From contig JADJGF010000001.1 in the NCBI GenBank assembly GCA_016708125.1, positions 1 to 64,000 on the forward strand: a stretch of 64,000 bases of DNA, given 5' to 3'. A program made the translations under genes and the position numbers. Below are positions 45,074-54,688 of the stretch, piece after piece. This DNA is from Ignavibacteriota bacterium. Lineage in GTDB: Bacteria > Bacteroidota > Ignavibacteria > Ignavibacteriales > Melioribacteraceae. Below the pieces are notes generated by a model that was not told the origin of the DNA, made no database searches, and worked only from the letters and a program-made list of their open reading frames with translations. Position 1 is the stretch's first letter. Every line of letters begins with the position of its first letter.

Positions 45074-46870
45074 TCATCTTGTTTTTCGATCTATCATTCC
45101 ACTCTTAATGCTTTCTAACTTTCTTATATTCTCCTTAAGATGTTCGGGTGTCCAGTATTGATTGTAAATGTATAATGACTTGTTCGCATATTCTTTCGCT
45201 AATTCTTTTTCATTACTATTACTATATAGAACAGCGAGATGTTCATAAGTGACAGCAAGAAAATATTCACAGTTAATTTTGCTCTCGGATGCAAGTTTGT
45301 ATTGATCAATAGCACCTTGATAATGTTTCTGCTCCTCAAGCACCCGTCCTTTTTGAAAATACCCGGTAATTATATCTGGATATTTATCGATAAGCTTTTG
45401 AGCGTAAATCAGTGATTGAACAGGTGATTTATAATAATCAAGATATGTTTTGGAAAGAAAATTAAGTGAGAAATAATTTTCTATCTGAGATTCAATCACT
45501 GAATCCAATAACGATCTAACATTAGAACTATCACGCCAATCGCAAGCTTCATATTTACCATATACATTATTCAACTTGGCAAGTAATGGATCGCTCAACC
45601 TCGGGTCGGCTTCTTTATAAACGCTAACTTTTCGGGTTATATAGTTATACTTAAGCCAACTATTCCAGGAGGCATAGTGTGAATAATAAGTAAAATAGAC
45701 AGTCGAATCAGCCAAATCGAAGATTACCGATTGATCTGTTTCATAATTGTGAAGCGATTCGATATGAACGGTGATATGATCTGAATAATGATAAAAACTT
45801 GTGTTACTAAGAATACCTATTATTTCATCGACCATATTTTGTTTAGATGTATCAATAAGTTCCGCAAATTTAACCACTCGTGCTTCCTCGTGAAATTTGC
45901 CGGCATAAATTGTCTCGGACTTTTTTCCCAATTCTTTCGAAACGGTTCTGTTGGCGATAAATTTATAACCATCAACTTTTGTTGCAGCTTTTGTTGAACC
46001 GATAAAATCATAAACCGCAGCTTTCTTTTCTTTGCTGCTGCCAATTGTAAAAATAATACCAACCGGAAATTTGAGTGTATTGGCAATCGAATCTACTTCT
46101 TTCAGATTATGAGTCTCCGTGATCAATTTACTTTTTTCGGAATAAAGAGTGCAATCTTCTTTATCGAATCCTCGTGGATTATTATTCCCATTTTCTGATA
46201 TCGATAATCCAGATTCATTGAATGCTGTTGTAGTCATCAACAAACCGGTAAAACCAAAATCAGTATACTTTTGTTTTCCATCTATCTCATAGTTAACAAC
46301 AACCGGATACTTTGACAGCATATTCAACTGTGCCGGTTGATCAAGATTATGAGCATGATAAGTATGATTGCCTTTTTCTATTATAACCGCTTCACAACGA
46401 TTTGAATACATATCGTAGAATACTAGTAACTGCTTAAAAAAAGATTCAGGCAGATCGGAACTTTCCGATGCGCCTTTTATCTGTTCCAAAATATCGGGGT
46501 TTAATCTATTAGCATAACCATTTATTTTATATTTAAAAACCATTGAACCGAAAATATTTGCAAATACTCTAGTATACCAGGGTAAATAACTTATTTCCTT
46601 ATCGAGGAATTCCTCTTTAAATTGTTCAAAAACCTCGTAAAAAGATTTCAATTCATTTTTTAACAAGTAACCATACTGATAGCCAACCTCATAATCGGTT
46701 CCCTTTAAATAAAGGAAGGGAATTCCAAAATGGTCTTCTCTTTGTGCGTTCTTCAAATACTTTTTTGTGTAATCATTGTCTTGTGCTTTAATACAATTAG
46801 TAAATAATATTGATACCAACGTTATTGCAAAAACAGTAAGGAAGAATTTGATACAGAGGTTACATTTCAT
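45074..46870 (-). CDS. Secreted acyl-transferase/amidase (C45/AAT family) with C-terminal TPR region
   Basis: 598 aa, the largest complete cassette gene. Signal peptide or anchor 1-30 (VSILFTNCIKAQ). Residues 50-160 hold GIPFLYLKGTDYEVGYQYGYLLKNEL and the nucleophile region SNRCEAVIIEKGNHTYHAHNLD (Cys159, His174, Asn175, Asp177), as in penicillin acyltransferase and NAAA-type Ntn hydrolases. The C-terminal part (about 470-590) has TPR-like helices (AIDQYKLASES, EYANKSLYIYNQY). Probably cleaves an amide; substrate unknown. Its cassette has the singleton attC54, and its more balanced codon usage suggests a different donor. Confidence 0.75.
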   Translation of the reverse strand: MKCNLCIKFFLTVFAITLVSILFTNCIKAQDNDYTKKYLKNAQREDHFGIPFLYLKGTDYEVGYQYGYLLKNELKSFYEVFEQFKEEFLDKEISYLPWYTRVFANIFGSMVFKYKINGYANRLNPDILEQIKGASESSDLPESFFKQLLVFYDMYSNRCEAVIIEKGNHTYHAHNLDQPAQLNMLSKYPVVVNYEIDGKQKYTDFGFTGLLMTTTAFNESGLSISENGNNNPRGFDKEDCTLYSEKSKLITETHNLKEVDSIANTLKFPVGIIFTIGSSKEKKAAVYDFIGSTKAATKVDGYKFIANRTVSKELGKKSETIYAGKFHEEARVVKFAELIDTSKQNMVDEIIGILSNTSFYHYSDHITVHIESLHNYETDQSVIFDLADSTVYFTYYSHYASWNSWLKYNYITRKVSVYKEADPRLSDPLLAKLNNVYGKYEACDWRDSSNVRSLLDSVIESQIENYFSLNFLSKTYLDYYKSPVQSLIYAQKLIDKYPDIITGYFQKGRVLEEQKHYQGAIDQYKLASESKINCEYFLAVTYEHLAVLYSNSNEKELAKEYANKSLYIYNQYWTPEHLKENIRKLESIKSGMIDRKTR

Positions 46871-46899
46871 TTTTTACCTTAATCTATAATTGAGTATAT

Positions 46900-47127
46900 G
46901 CCTAACGGCGGCGCAAATTACCCGCTGCCTAAAACAGCAAACTTAAATAAATTTGTTTCCGCCAAAGTTTATAAAAACTGTTGTTAAATTATTTTCAAAA
47001 CAACAGTTTTTTGATTATTTAATTTTACTTTCAATTTCAAACAACAATTTATAATGAACTTTCTATTTTAATTTTTACAACAAATTTCAGACTGCGGTAC
47101 GCAGTCGGGTAGATTTGCTGGTTATAT
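46900..47127 (-). repeat. attC55, type E
   Basis: Core GCCTAAC/GTTATAT. As attC40, with CTGCGGTACGCAG apical stem variant. Confidence 0.88.
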
Positions 47128-47138
47128 GCGTTTTAAAT

Positions 47139-47648
47139 TTATATTCTGTAAAATATTCTAAAACCAAAATTTATTGGGAATAACGAATCTACATCACCTT
47201 GTGGACCAAATTCTTCCATTTTATTCTTAATATTTTTATTTATTTCTACCATTGTACCTATATTTAAATCAAACCCAATTTTACTTGTAATATTAATTTC
47301 CCTACCTATTCTTAATAATGCAAATTGATATTTTCCGATTTTTCTATTTGTTTCATATTTCAAATAATTAATTCCATACATAATATACCAGCAACGTCTT
47401 TTTGATAATTCAGATATTTCTCCTAAATGAAATCGAACATCACTTGAAATAGTAAATATATTTTCATTTGGCCAACTTCCCACAGTTATTCCTAATTGCG
47501 TTTGATAATATTGATAATATAATCCGATATTTAAAAGTTCAGAATAGCCAATTCCAGAAGAAATGTTAAATTCACTTTGCCCAGAATATTTAACTGGTGA
47601 AAGTATATAAATTAAAAAAATTGATAATAAATATGATTTAATTTTCAT
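47139..47648 (-). CDS. Small outer-membrane beta-barrel protein
   Basis: 169 aa. Signal peptide to KYSGQSEF; alternating strands FNISSGIGYSELLNIGLYYQYY, QLGITVGSW, IMYGINYLKYE and a C-terminus INFGFRIFYRI. Single cassette gene. No family recognised. Confidence 0.6.
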   Translation of the reverse strand: MKIKSYLLSIFLIYILSPVKYSGQSEFNISSGIGYSELLNIGLYYQYYQTQLGITVGSWPNENIFTISSDVRFHLGEISELSKRRCWYIMYGINYLKYETNRKIGKYQFALLRIGREINITSKIGFDLNIGTMVEINKNIKNKMEEFGPQGDVDSLFPINFGFRIFYRI

Positions 47649-47671
47649 AACTATCTCACATTTTATTTAGC

Positions 47672-47891
47672 ATATAACGACGTTGCCAATAAGCTGCTGC
47701 CCAAAAGAGCAATGCCAAATAAGCAACACAATGATTTATATTTAGCCGTGCTTAACTTTACATGTAAGCACGGCGGAACTAAACTTCAATAATACTGCTA
47801 ATGTTAATAGCAATGCCAAACAAACTTTTAATCTTTATTTCTGTATTCAACCCGAGCAATTACGGCAGTCAGCTTGATTGGCGGGTTATAT
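47672..47891 (-). repeat. attC56, type C
   Basis: Core ATATAAC/GTTATAT. Arms TTGCCAATAAGCTGCTGCCC and GGCAGTCAGCTTGATTGGC; inner hairpin GCCGTGCTTAA/TAAGCACGGC. Same as attC65. Confidence 0.9.
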
Positions 47892-47923
47892 TAAGCTTTT
47901 ATTTATTAATTAAGCTCTCAACT

Positions 47924-49068
47924 TCAACCATACCCACTCAACAATACTTTACTTTCACATTCCGGACATACACATTTAACTTTTTCTTCCAACTCATTTA
48001 TTATTTCTTCAACTTTTTCTTTTAATTTTCCAAGTTCACTCTTTATTTCTTCTTCTATTTTATTCAGTGAGTCTTTCTTTTTATTTGGAGCAAAGATTCC
48101 TCCATACCTTATCTTTCTAAATCCTTCTGGTAGTATATGTAGTAAAAATCTTCTGATAAATTCCGTGTCTTCTAATGGTAGTATTTCTTTCTTAGCTATG
48201 CCTCGTTTATCTTGCTTCTTGTAGTTCTTATATTCAAATCTTACTACTCCTTTTTCATAACTCTTTATTCTGCTATTGGATATTGCTACTTTGTGTGTAT
48301 ATCTCGATATATATTCTAACGTCCTTTCTCCATTGCTAAATGGTGCCTTCGAATATATTACCCATTTCTTTTGACTCAATTTATATAGGTAATTGTTAAA
48401 CTCTTTTGATCTTGATAGTATTTCTATCTTTCCCGGAAATCTTAATTTCCCTTCCTCATACTTTTCTTTTAGTAACTCTATAAATTTTCCCATCATAACT
48501 TCTGACATCGCCCCTACCGGAAACATAAACTTCTTCGAATATGGTAATTTCTTAAATCTCCTTCTTTCAGTCCTCCACTTAATACCATATAATGTATATG
48601 TGGATGATATAACATCTGACTTCCCCATGTATGCAATAAACCGATGTAACCTATTCTTCCTCCAAAATGTCTTTTATCCTCTGAAAATTTATTTAGTACA
48701 TAAAAGCTGCTCTTGAATAATATATCATATAATATCTGCTGATTGCATATTGATAGATTATTCAACTCCGATGGCAACGTGAATACAACATGAAAGTATG
48801 GTAATGGCAGATAATTCTTTAGGACATTTATTAACCATTTTATTTTCTTATTCTGGTTACATCTATTACAATGTCTGTCTCTGCATGGTCTTTTCTTTTC
48901 TTCTTCATATCCACATTCTTCATTTGTGCACTTAAATTTAACCGGTGACACGTTATCTGAAAAACAATTGATAATCTTTGTGATTACCTTTCTCTGTTTG
49001 TTCGATATGCCTTTGTGCTCCAAATATCTCTCTATTCCAGACTTTAATATATCTGATACTTTTATCAT
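47924..49068 (-). pseudogene. IS91-family transposase gene, frameshifted (copy 2)
   Basis: Same gene as 54941-56086 but with one base missing in a C-run on the plus strand at about 48559 (CTCCTT against CTCCCTT). The frame breaks after GGLKEG, leaving a 184-aa N-terminal and a 234-aa overlapping C-terminal part. Boundaries match a cassette: GTTATATTAAGC on the left and GCTTAATATAAC on the right. Confidence 0.8.
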
Positions 49069-49121
49069 TAGAGCTTAACTTATTCATATTTTCAATGAAC
49101 TGCCAATGCTTTTTTGGCTTA

Positions 49122-49346
49122 ATATAACGGCGGCGCAAATAACTTGCCGCCCATAATTACAATTTTATTTAATAACGAATGGGAAAATTACCAAGAGCAG
49201 TTTTTAATTTATCTTTAGCAAAAACTGCGACTAAACTTTCTGAACATTGTTCACTTTTAACAAAAATGCCAAACAAAACTTTCAAACTATGTTTTTACAA
49301 TTTTTCCCGACTGAGTTCGGTGGTCAAGTTGATTTGCTTGTTATGC
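49122..49346 (-). repeat. attC57, type A1 variant
   Basis: Core ATATAAC/GTTATGC; arms AACTTGCCGCC and GTTCGGTGGTCAAGTT. Confidence 0.9.
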
Positions 49347-49348
49347 TT

Positions 49349-49741
49349 TTATTTAAGTATAAATTTAATTACGAGAAACATTCTAACTTTTACAGATTTT
49401 GAATTTATTTTACCAGGTTCAAAGTCTGGAATATTTTCAAATAAAGTTTTAGAATATTCATCACAAATTCCACCTAAGCTTTTAACAATTTTTATATTTT
49501 CAACTTTCCCTTTTTCATCGACAATATAAGAAACTAATACTTCTCCAATTGCACCAACATTGTTAGGCCAGATAAATTTTTCATCAATATATTCTGATAA
49601 TTTTTTGTTTTGAAAATTAAATTGAGGAATTTTATCAACTTCATAATATTCATAAACTTTACAACTATCTTGAATTTGACAAAATGTATTTTCAATTAAT
49701 AATTGATTTAGAATGAAAAAGATGAAAATAAAACATTTCAT
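49349..49741 (-). CDS. Secreted TonB C-terminal-domain protein
   Basis: 130 aa from the ATG at 49741. Signal peptide MKCFIFIFFILNQLLIENTFC. IDEKFIWPNNVGAIGEVLVSYIVDEKGKVENIKIVKSLGGICDEYSKTLFENIPDFEPGKINSKSVKVRMFLVIKFIL is a complete TonB_C domain (wP......G.v.v.f.Vd..G.v..i.vv.s.......ea......p.f.Pg...gk.v.......i.f.l). No TM-linked proline-rich part is present, so it cannot span the envelope like TonB itself. Confidence 0.78.
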   Translation of the reverse strand: MKCFIFIFFILNQLLIENTFCQIQDSCKVYEYYEVDKIPQFNFQNKKLSEYIDEKFIWPNNVGAIGEVLVSYIVDEKGKVENIKIVKSLGGICDEYSKTLFENIPDFEPGKINSKSVKVRMFLVIKFILK

Positions 49742-49763
49742 AATTCTATTATTTTTTTCAAAA

Positions 49764-49985
49764 GCATAACGGCGGCGCAAATAACACGCCGCCTTTAATT
49801 TAATTTTTGCTAAATAACGAATTTCTAATTTTACAAAACAATGTTTAACTTTTTTCACAAACATTGTTTTTAAACTTTCTGAATTGCACTAACTTTAACA
49901 AAAAAGCTTAGTTAAACTTCCAATATTTCTGTTTACAAATTCCCGCCAAGTGAAAATGGCGGTCGTGTTGATTTGTTTGTTATAC
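49764..49985 (-). repeat. attC58, type A3
   Basis: Core GCATAAC/GTTATAC; copy of attC43. Confidence 0.92.
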
Positions 49986-50004
49986 CGTTTTATTTTAGTG
50001 AATT

Positions 50005-50238
50005 TCAATTTCCATTTTCTTCAATAATTTTATCAATCAAATCATTTTCTCCAACTATATTTTCATTTCCCAAAAATCTTGAAACTTCCATATGTCCATC
50101 TTCAAAAACGTCAATTTCTGTTCTTTCTCCAACAAGAGTTAAAGTAACAAGAATTGTATCTGGTCTTGATCTTCCTAACGTAAAAAAAATATGAGCGTCT
50201 TCAAGTTTTTTTAGCAGTTCATAAATTGGATGAATCAT
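50005..50238 (-). CDS. Conserved small hypothetical protein (copy 2)
   Basis: 77 aa, apparently identical to 35697-35930; the whole cassette of about 530 bp was duplicated. Confidence 0.6.
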   Translation of the reverse strand: MIHPIYELLKKLEDAHIFFTLGRSRPDTILVTLTLVGERTEIDVFEDGHMEVSRFLGNENIVGENDLIDKIIEENGN

Positions 50239-50293
50239 TTTTTGTCCAAATTATTGGTATGAAATAATATATATATTAATAATTTTTTCAACG

Positions 50294-50519
50294 GTATAAC
50301 GGCGTGGCAAATAACCCGTCCGCCCAAAACAACAATTTTATTTAATAACGAATGGTTTATTTTACAAAGCAGTTTTTAATTTTGTTTTACAAAAAACTGC
50401 GACTCACTTTTCTAAATTGCACTTCACTTTTACAAAATACTTAAATGAACTTCGAAACTTTTTGTTTACAAACCAAACCAGAATTGAGCGAAGCGGTCGG
50501 GTTGATTTGTTTGTTAGGC
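50294..50519 (-). repeat. attC59, type A1
   Basis: Core GTATAAC/GTTAGGC. Confidence 0.93.
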
Positions 50520-50717
50520 ATTTTTTTTATTTAATATATTTTCCAAAATAAAGTAAACAGCATTTAACAAAGAAATTAATTCTCTTTTTTCTTTATGATT
50601 AAAACTATTTGATATATTTAGTTCATTTAGAATTTCTTTTTCAATTGAGTTTAATTCTTCCTCTGAATTTCTTGAAAATGCTTGAATTGCTTTTTGATAT
50701 AATTTATCAAATGACAT
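50514..50717 (-). CDS. Small helical protein, second gene of a cassette
   Basis: 67 aa; GGAG ribosome site. SFDKLYQKAIQAFSRNSEEELNSIEKEILNELN and LISLLNAVYFILENILN suggest two helices. No family known. It begins 21 bp after the stop of the membrane protein gene. Confidence 0.5.
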   Translation of the reverse strand: MSFDKLYQKAIQAFSRNSEEELNSIEKEILNELNISNSFNHKEKRELISLLNAVYFILENILNKKNA

Positions 50718-50737
50718 ATTAAAATCTCCTTTATTTT

Positions 50738-51163
50738 TTAGTAAGGATAATAACCATTACCCATTAAATAAGCACTTGCAAATTCAGAACCGAGTTCATG
50801 TTTATAGATATCAGATTTGTATTTATTAGTTTCTATAATTTCTTCTCTATCTAAGACATATGGTTTAAGTTTGTGTTTTTTTTTGCTACCATAATTGTCA
50901 TAACCGTTTAAAGTAAATGTTATTTCTATCTTTCTCGAATCTTTATATTCTTTAGCAATACGCCAAATTATAAGTGATATTTCTTTTGCAGTGGTTGAAA
51001 AATTATCAAAATCAATATCAGATTCTGCTAATATTATACCATTTTTTTCTTCTATCACATCATAACCATCACCTTTAATTATATTTATTATAGTACTTAT
51101 TACAATAATTAAAATTATAATTGATAAACAACCAATTTTTTTTTGTTTCGTTTCTGCATTCAT
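50738..51163 (-). CDS. Single-TM protein, first gene of a cassette
   Basis: 141 aa from the ATG at 51163 (MNAETKQKKIGC), preceded by GGTGG; an ATG at 51184 would lie next to the core site. TM helix LSIIILIIVISTIINII at about 13-29, then a soluble alpha/beta domain (KEISLIIWRIAKEYKDSRKIEITFTLNGYDNYGS). Unrecognised. Confidence 0.5.
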   Translation of the reverse strand: MNAETKQKKIGCLSIIILIIVISTIINIIKGDGYDVIEEKNGIILAESDIDFDNFSTTAKEISLIIWRIAKEYKDSRKIEITFTLNGYDNYGSKKKHKLKPYVLDREEIIETNKYKSDIYKHELGSEFASAYLMGNGYYPY

Positions 51164-51186
51164 TTTACCACCTTTAATTTTCAAAT

Positions 51187-51408
51187 GCCTAACGGCGGCA
51201 CAAATAACACGCCGCCCATAATTTAAATTTTACTAAATAACGAATTTTAAATTTTACAAAACAATGTTTAACTTTTTTTTACAAACATTGTTTTTAACTT
51301 TGCTGAATTGCACAAACTTTAACAAAAAACTCTAATTAAACTTCCAAACAAACTTTTTACAAATTCCGCCGAGTGAAAACGGCGGTCGTGTTGATTTGTT
51401 TGTTATGC
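51187..51408 (-). repeat. attC60, type A3
   Basis: Core GCCTAAC/GTTATGC; arms AACACGCCGCC and GGCGGTCGTGTT. Confidence 0.92.
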
Positions 51409-51413
51409 AGCTT

Positions 51414-51947
51414 TTAATATATTTCTTCAAGTGTTTTATCTGAAATTGTTAATAAATATTTGATTGATTTTCTATTCTGATGCTCATCTGTGTAATCGAT
51501 TTGAAATTTATATTGATCTCTTATTTTTTCTTGGGTGATAATTATAAACCCACTAGTCTTATTGGCTATTTCAGAATTTGGTTCAATAGAAATATTCCCA
51601 TTGTCATTTAGATGAATATTTATATTTGTTGCCATTCCACCTATATTTGAAAAATAAATTGAATACTTATTTGGTAATTCAATTATTTTAAGTAATTCAA
51701 GTTTAATTGGTTTTACAAAAGTCTGATTCATAAATTGAATATTTTCATCAACATCATTTAATTTATATCTTGATGAATATTCTGATACTTTGTTTTTCAA
51801 ATCAATATTTTGTTTAATTCTTTTTTCTTGTTTCCATTTCTTAAAACCAGATATCATTTCCATTACAACTTGAAATCGAAATATTATATAAGCTATTGCA
51901 ATTAAAACTGCCAAGATTTTTAGAATAAAATAATGTTCTGTTAACAT
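51414..51947 (-). CDS. Membrane-anchored protein with cytosolic beta domain
   Basis: 177 aa. TM helix ILKILAVLIAIAYIIFRFQVV, a charged linker (KKWKQEKRIKQNIDLKNK), then a beta-rich part LELLKIIELPNKYSIYFSNIGGMATNINIHL...SGFIIITQEKIRDQYKFQIDYTD. This is similar in outline to phage-defence or surface-sensing proteins with Ig-like folds. Unrecognised. Confidence 0.5.
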   Translation of the reverse strand: MLTEHYFILKILAVLIAIAYIIFRFQVVMEMISGFKKWKQEKRIKQNIDLKNKVSEYSSRYKLNDVDENIQFMNQTFVKPIKLELLKIIELPNKYSIYFSNIGGMATNINIHLNDNGNISIEPNSEIANKTSGFIIITQEKIRDQYKFQIDYTDEHQNRKSIKYLLTISDKTLEEIY

Positions 51948-51969
51948 TTCTTTCCCTATTTTACAAGCT

Positions 51970-52195
51970 GCATAACGACGTTGCGCCTAACCCGCCGCCC
52001 ATAACAAGGAAGCAGAGTAAAACACAACTGATAAATATTAAACAGCCGTTGCGTAAATTGCGTCAGCAACGCAAACGGCTGTAAGTTAATTAATTAGAAC
52101 GAACACTTAGAAAAAAATGCCGAATAAAAACTACACGCCAATAATTAGAAAACCGCTGAACAAAAACGGCGGTCGGGTTGAGGCGCTGGTTAGGC
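51970..52195 (-). repeat. attC61, type B
   Basis: Core GCATAAC/GTTAGGC; inner hairpin as in attC9 (GCCGTTGCGT). Confidence 0.92.
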
Positions 52196-52237
52196 ACTTT
52201 TTATTTATAATTTGAATAGTGTAAAAGTAAAATGTAT

Positions 52238-52669
52238 TTATTTTTTAACTACAAAAACACCTTCGATTACATTGTTAGCTTTATCAGTTTCTTTCAATCT
52301 GTTTTTTGCATCAACCACTAATTTATAAGTATGTTTCCCCAACTTTTTAGGTATATATCTTGAGTCACCTTCAGTTGAGTATTCTACAATGCCATTTTTA
52401 AATTTCAATTTTGGTGTAGAGTAGTCCCAGTTTATTAATTTATTATCAACATAAAACTCTACATCATAAGATTTTGCGGGCACTTCTTGTTCACCACTAT
52501 TTTCAATTCTATAATTAAATTCTACAGGATTATCCAGAGTTATATTTTCTGGGGAGTATTTGACATATGTAGCTTTGATATCATATATATCTTTTGATTG
52601 AGAAATAATATTTGTGCTTAGAACCAAAAATACACTCAGATAAATTGATATTCTAAAAATGACTTTCAT
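52238..52669 (-). CDS. Secreted CARDB-domain protein
   Basis: 143 aa from the ATG at 52669, with GGGA seven bases upstream. Signal peptide to NIISQ; then DIKATYVKYSPENITLDNPVEFNYRIENSGEQEVPAKSYDVEFYVDNKLI...GKHTYKLVVDAKNRLKETDKANNVIEGVFVV, a CARDB (Ig-like adhesion) domain with its N-x-G and ETDKANN-V signatures. A single domain with no anchor; probably periplasmic or secreted. Confidence 0.78.
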   Translation of the reverse strand: MKVIFRISIYLSVFLVLSTNIISQSKDIYDIKATYVKYSPENITLDNPVEFNYRIENSGEQEVPAKSYDVEFYVDNKLINWDYSTPKLKFKNGIVEYSTEGDSRYIPKKLGKHTYKLVVDAKNRLKETDKANNVIEGVFVVKK

Positions 52670-52688
52670 AAATATCCCTTTCATTTGT

Positions 52689-52913
52689 GCCTAACGGCGT
52701 GGCAAATAACCCGTCCGCCCAACACAACAATTTTATTTAATAACGATTGGTAAAATTACCAAAGCAGTTTTTAATTTAGTTTTACAAAAATCTGCGACTC
52801 ACTTTTCTGAATTGTACTTCACTTTTACAAAAAACTTAAATTTACTTCCCAATTTTTGATTTACAAATTCCCGCCAAATTAGCGAAGCGGTCGGGTTGAT
52901 TTGTTTGTTATAC
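52689..52913 (-). repeat. attC62, type A1
   Basis: Core GCCTAAC/GTTATAC. Confidence 0.93.
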
Positions 52914-52917
52914 ATTT

Positions 52918-53277
52918 TTACTTTAAAACAGTTTGAATTTTCTTTTTTGATATTGTTGTTGCCAATTTACTCGATTTTATTGTGACGCCAATTACACTTA
53001 CGTATATAAATATTGTAATAAATATGAAAGCATAAATATTTGGAATTATTTTTTGGAAATATAAAACCATACTTATAATTACAATGATAACGCCATTATT
53101 AAATAAGTATTTTCCACCTAATCTGTTAGTTTCAAACCAAACTTTTTCATCTTTCATCGTTTCTGGTAATCTTATTCCGTACCAATGATTAATTTTTACT
53201 TTTTGCAATATTAATGGAATTGATAATGCAATCATTAAAATTCCAACAAAGCCAGAAATTAGAAATAATATTTCCAT
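52918..53277 (-). CDS. SdpI-family membrane protein
   Basis: 119 aa from the ATG at 53277 with GGAGG at ideal distance. LILQKVKINHWYGIRLPETMKDEKVWFETNRLGGKYLFNNGVIIVI is the SdpI signature (P..l..k..kin..yG.R.p.t..d...W...nr..Gk). Three membrane helices. SdpI is the immunity protein against the SdpC toxin in Bacillus; here an immunity function is only a family-based guess. Confidence 0.8.
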   Translation of the reverse strand: MEILFLISGFVGILMIALSIPLILQKVKINHWYGIRLPETMKDEKVWFETNRLGGKYLFNNGVIIVIISMVLYFQKIIPNIYAFIFITIFIYVSVIGVTIKSSKLATTISKKKIQTVLK

Positions 53278-53290
53278 ATTTCCTCCAAAT

Positions 53291-53514
53291 GTATAACGGC
53301 GGCGCAAATAACCCGCTGCCCTAAACTACAATTTTATTAAATAACGATTGATTTATTTTAAAGAGCAGTTTTTATTTTATCTTTAGCAAAAACTGCGACG
53401 CACTTTACTGAATTGTATTTCACTTTTACAAAAAACTAAAATTTACTTTCAAACTTTATTTTTACAAATTAAACCCAAATTAGCGAAGCGGTCGGGTTGA
53501 TTTGTTGGTTATGT
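53291..53514 (-). repeat. attC63, type A1
   Basis: Core GTATAAC/GTTATGT. Confidence 0.93.
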
Positions 53515-53523
53515 TGCTTTTTT

Positions 53524-54006
53524 TTACTCACGAATTAATATAATTTCATTAGTTACATTCCCATCTTGTATTGCATTTTATACAATCATATCTGGTGTTT
53601 TAAATTCAAATCTAAATTTTAATGGGGAATTCTCTGGATTAGTAATTATAATTTCGCCTTTATTTTCTGATGTGAACCAAGCTTGGCAAAGTTCCATATT
53701 TGTTAAAGATTCTTTTAATTCTGCTATAGTAAATTTATCAGCTTTTTTATCATAACCATAAAGTTGAATTACTCTGTCAAGTATTTTTCCGTTCTTTATT
53801 ACTTTGCTATTACATAATAAACCATTTCCAAACTTCTCATTTTCAGAAATAAATATTGTTTCATCATCAAATTCACATTTCCAAGTTCCAATAAATTGTT
53901 TCATCAATTCAACTTGATCAAGTTTTTCATTCATACTCTGTGCCTTATTTAAATTTACAACAATTAGTATAAATCCTAAAATCACTAAAGTTTTACGAAT
54001 TACCAT
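53524..54006 (-). pseudogene. Secreted lipocalin-like protein gene with in-frame stop near the C-terminus
   Basis: The first 142 codons end at a TAA at 53578 (FKTPDMIV-stop). The same frame continues NAIQDGNVTNEIILIRE and stops at 53524, which looks like the natural end of such a beta protein. Signal peptide to NLNKAQ; FIGTWKCEFDDETIFISEN resembles the start of small lipocalin-like domains (..GtW......). The last strand would be lost unless the stop is read through or is an error. Confidence 0.55.
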
Positions 54007-54040
54007 AATTTATAAGATTCCATTTATTATTTCTATTGCA

Positions 54041-54262
54041 ACATAACGGCGGCGCAAATAACTTGCCGCCCAAAACAACAATTTTACATAATAACGAATG
54101 GTAAAATTACTGGAGCAATGTTTAATTTTCTTAAAAAACATTGCGACTTAACTTTTAAAACATTGTTCCACTTTAACAAAAAACTAAAATAAAACTTCCA
54201 AACTTATTTTTTACAATTTCCGCCAAACCAGAACGGCGGTCAAGTTGATTTGTTTGTTATGT
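54041..54262 (-). repeat. attC64, type A3 variant
   Basis: Core ACATAAC/GTTATGT; arms AACTTGCCGCC and GGCGGTCAAGTT. Confidence 0.9.
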
Positions 54263-54265
54263 TGC

Positions 54266-54664
54266 TTACCATTTTTCTAAATTATTATCTCTAACTTTTA
54301 CAAGTTTTTTATATTGCCTTTGTTGATTAAATGGATTTGCATTTTTATCATATCTGTAAATGTGTCTGAGTAATCCTTCCAACTCTTCAATTTCTTGAAT
54401 TGAAATATTATCGTGAACTTCAAATAATGAAAAGTGTGTCCAACTTGATCCTTTTGATTTGCTTCTTGAATGTGAATTTAATCTTCCATGAATCCCAGAT
54501 TTATCTCCTCTTGCCATTCCTACATAAATTACACTATAATCTTTATTGCTGTTTTTTTGCAGTAATAAATATATCCCTCTAGTATTTGAGGGAATATTTC
54601 TTCTTTCTTCTTTGGGAATAAATTCCGCACACCTTTTAATAAATTTCATTTTTGATACTGGCAT
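54266..54664 (-). CDS. GIY-YIG superfamily nuclease
   Basis: 132 aa. TRGIYLLLQKN...SVIYVGMARGDKSGIHGRLNSHSRS is the GIY-(10-11)-YVG element with the following Arg (GRL). The closing IQEIEELEGLLRHIYRYDKNANPFNQQ supplies the conserved Glu and Asn. The protein is only the nuclease domain, so it probably acts as a small endonuclease or restriction-type enzyme; specificity unknown. Second cassette from attI. Confidence 0.85.
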   Translation of the reverse strand: MPVSKMKFIKRCAEFIPKEERRNIPSNTRGIYLLLQKNSNKDYSVIYVGMARGDKSGIHGRLNSHSRSKSKGSSWTHFSLFEVHDNISIQEIEELEGLLRHIYRYDKNANPFNQQRQYKKLVKVRDNNLEKW

Positions 54665-54688
54665 ATTTCCTCACAATTTTTGTTTGCA

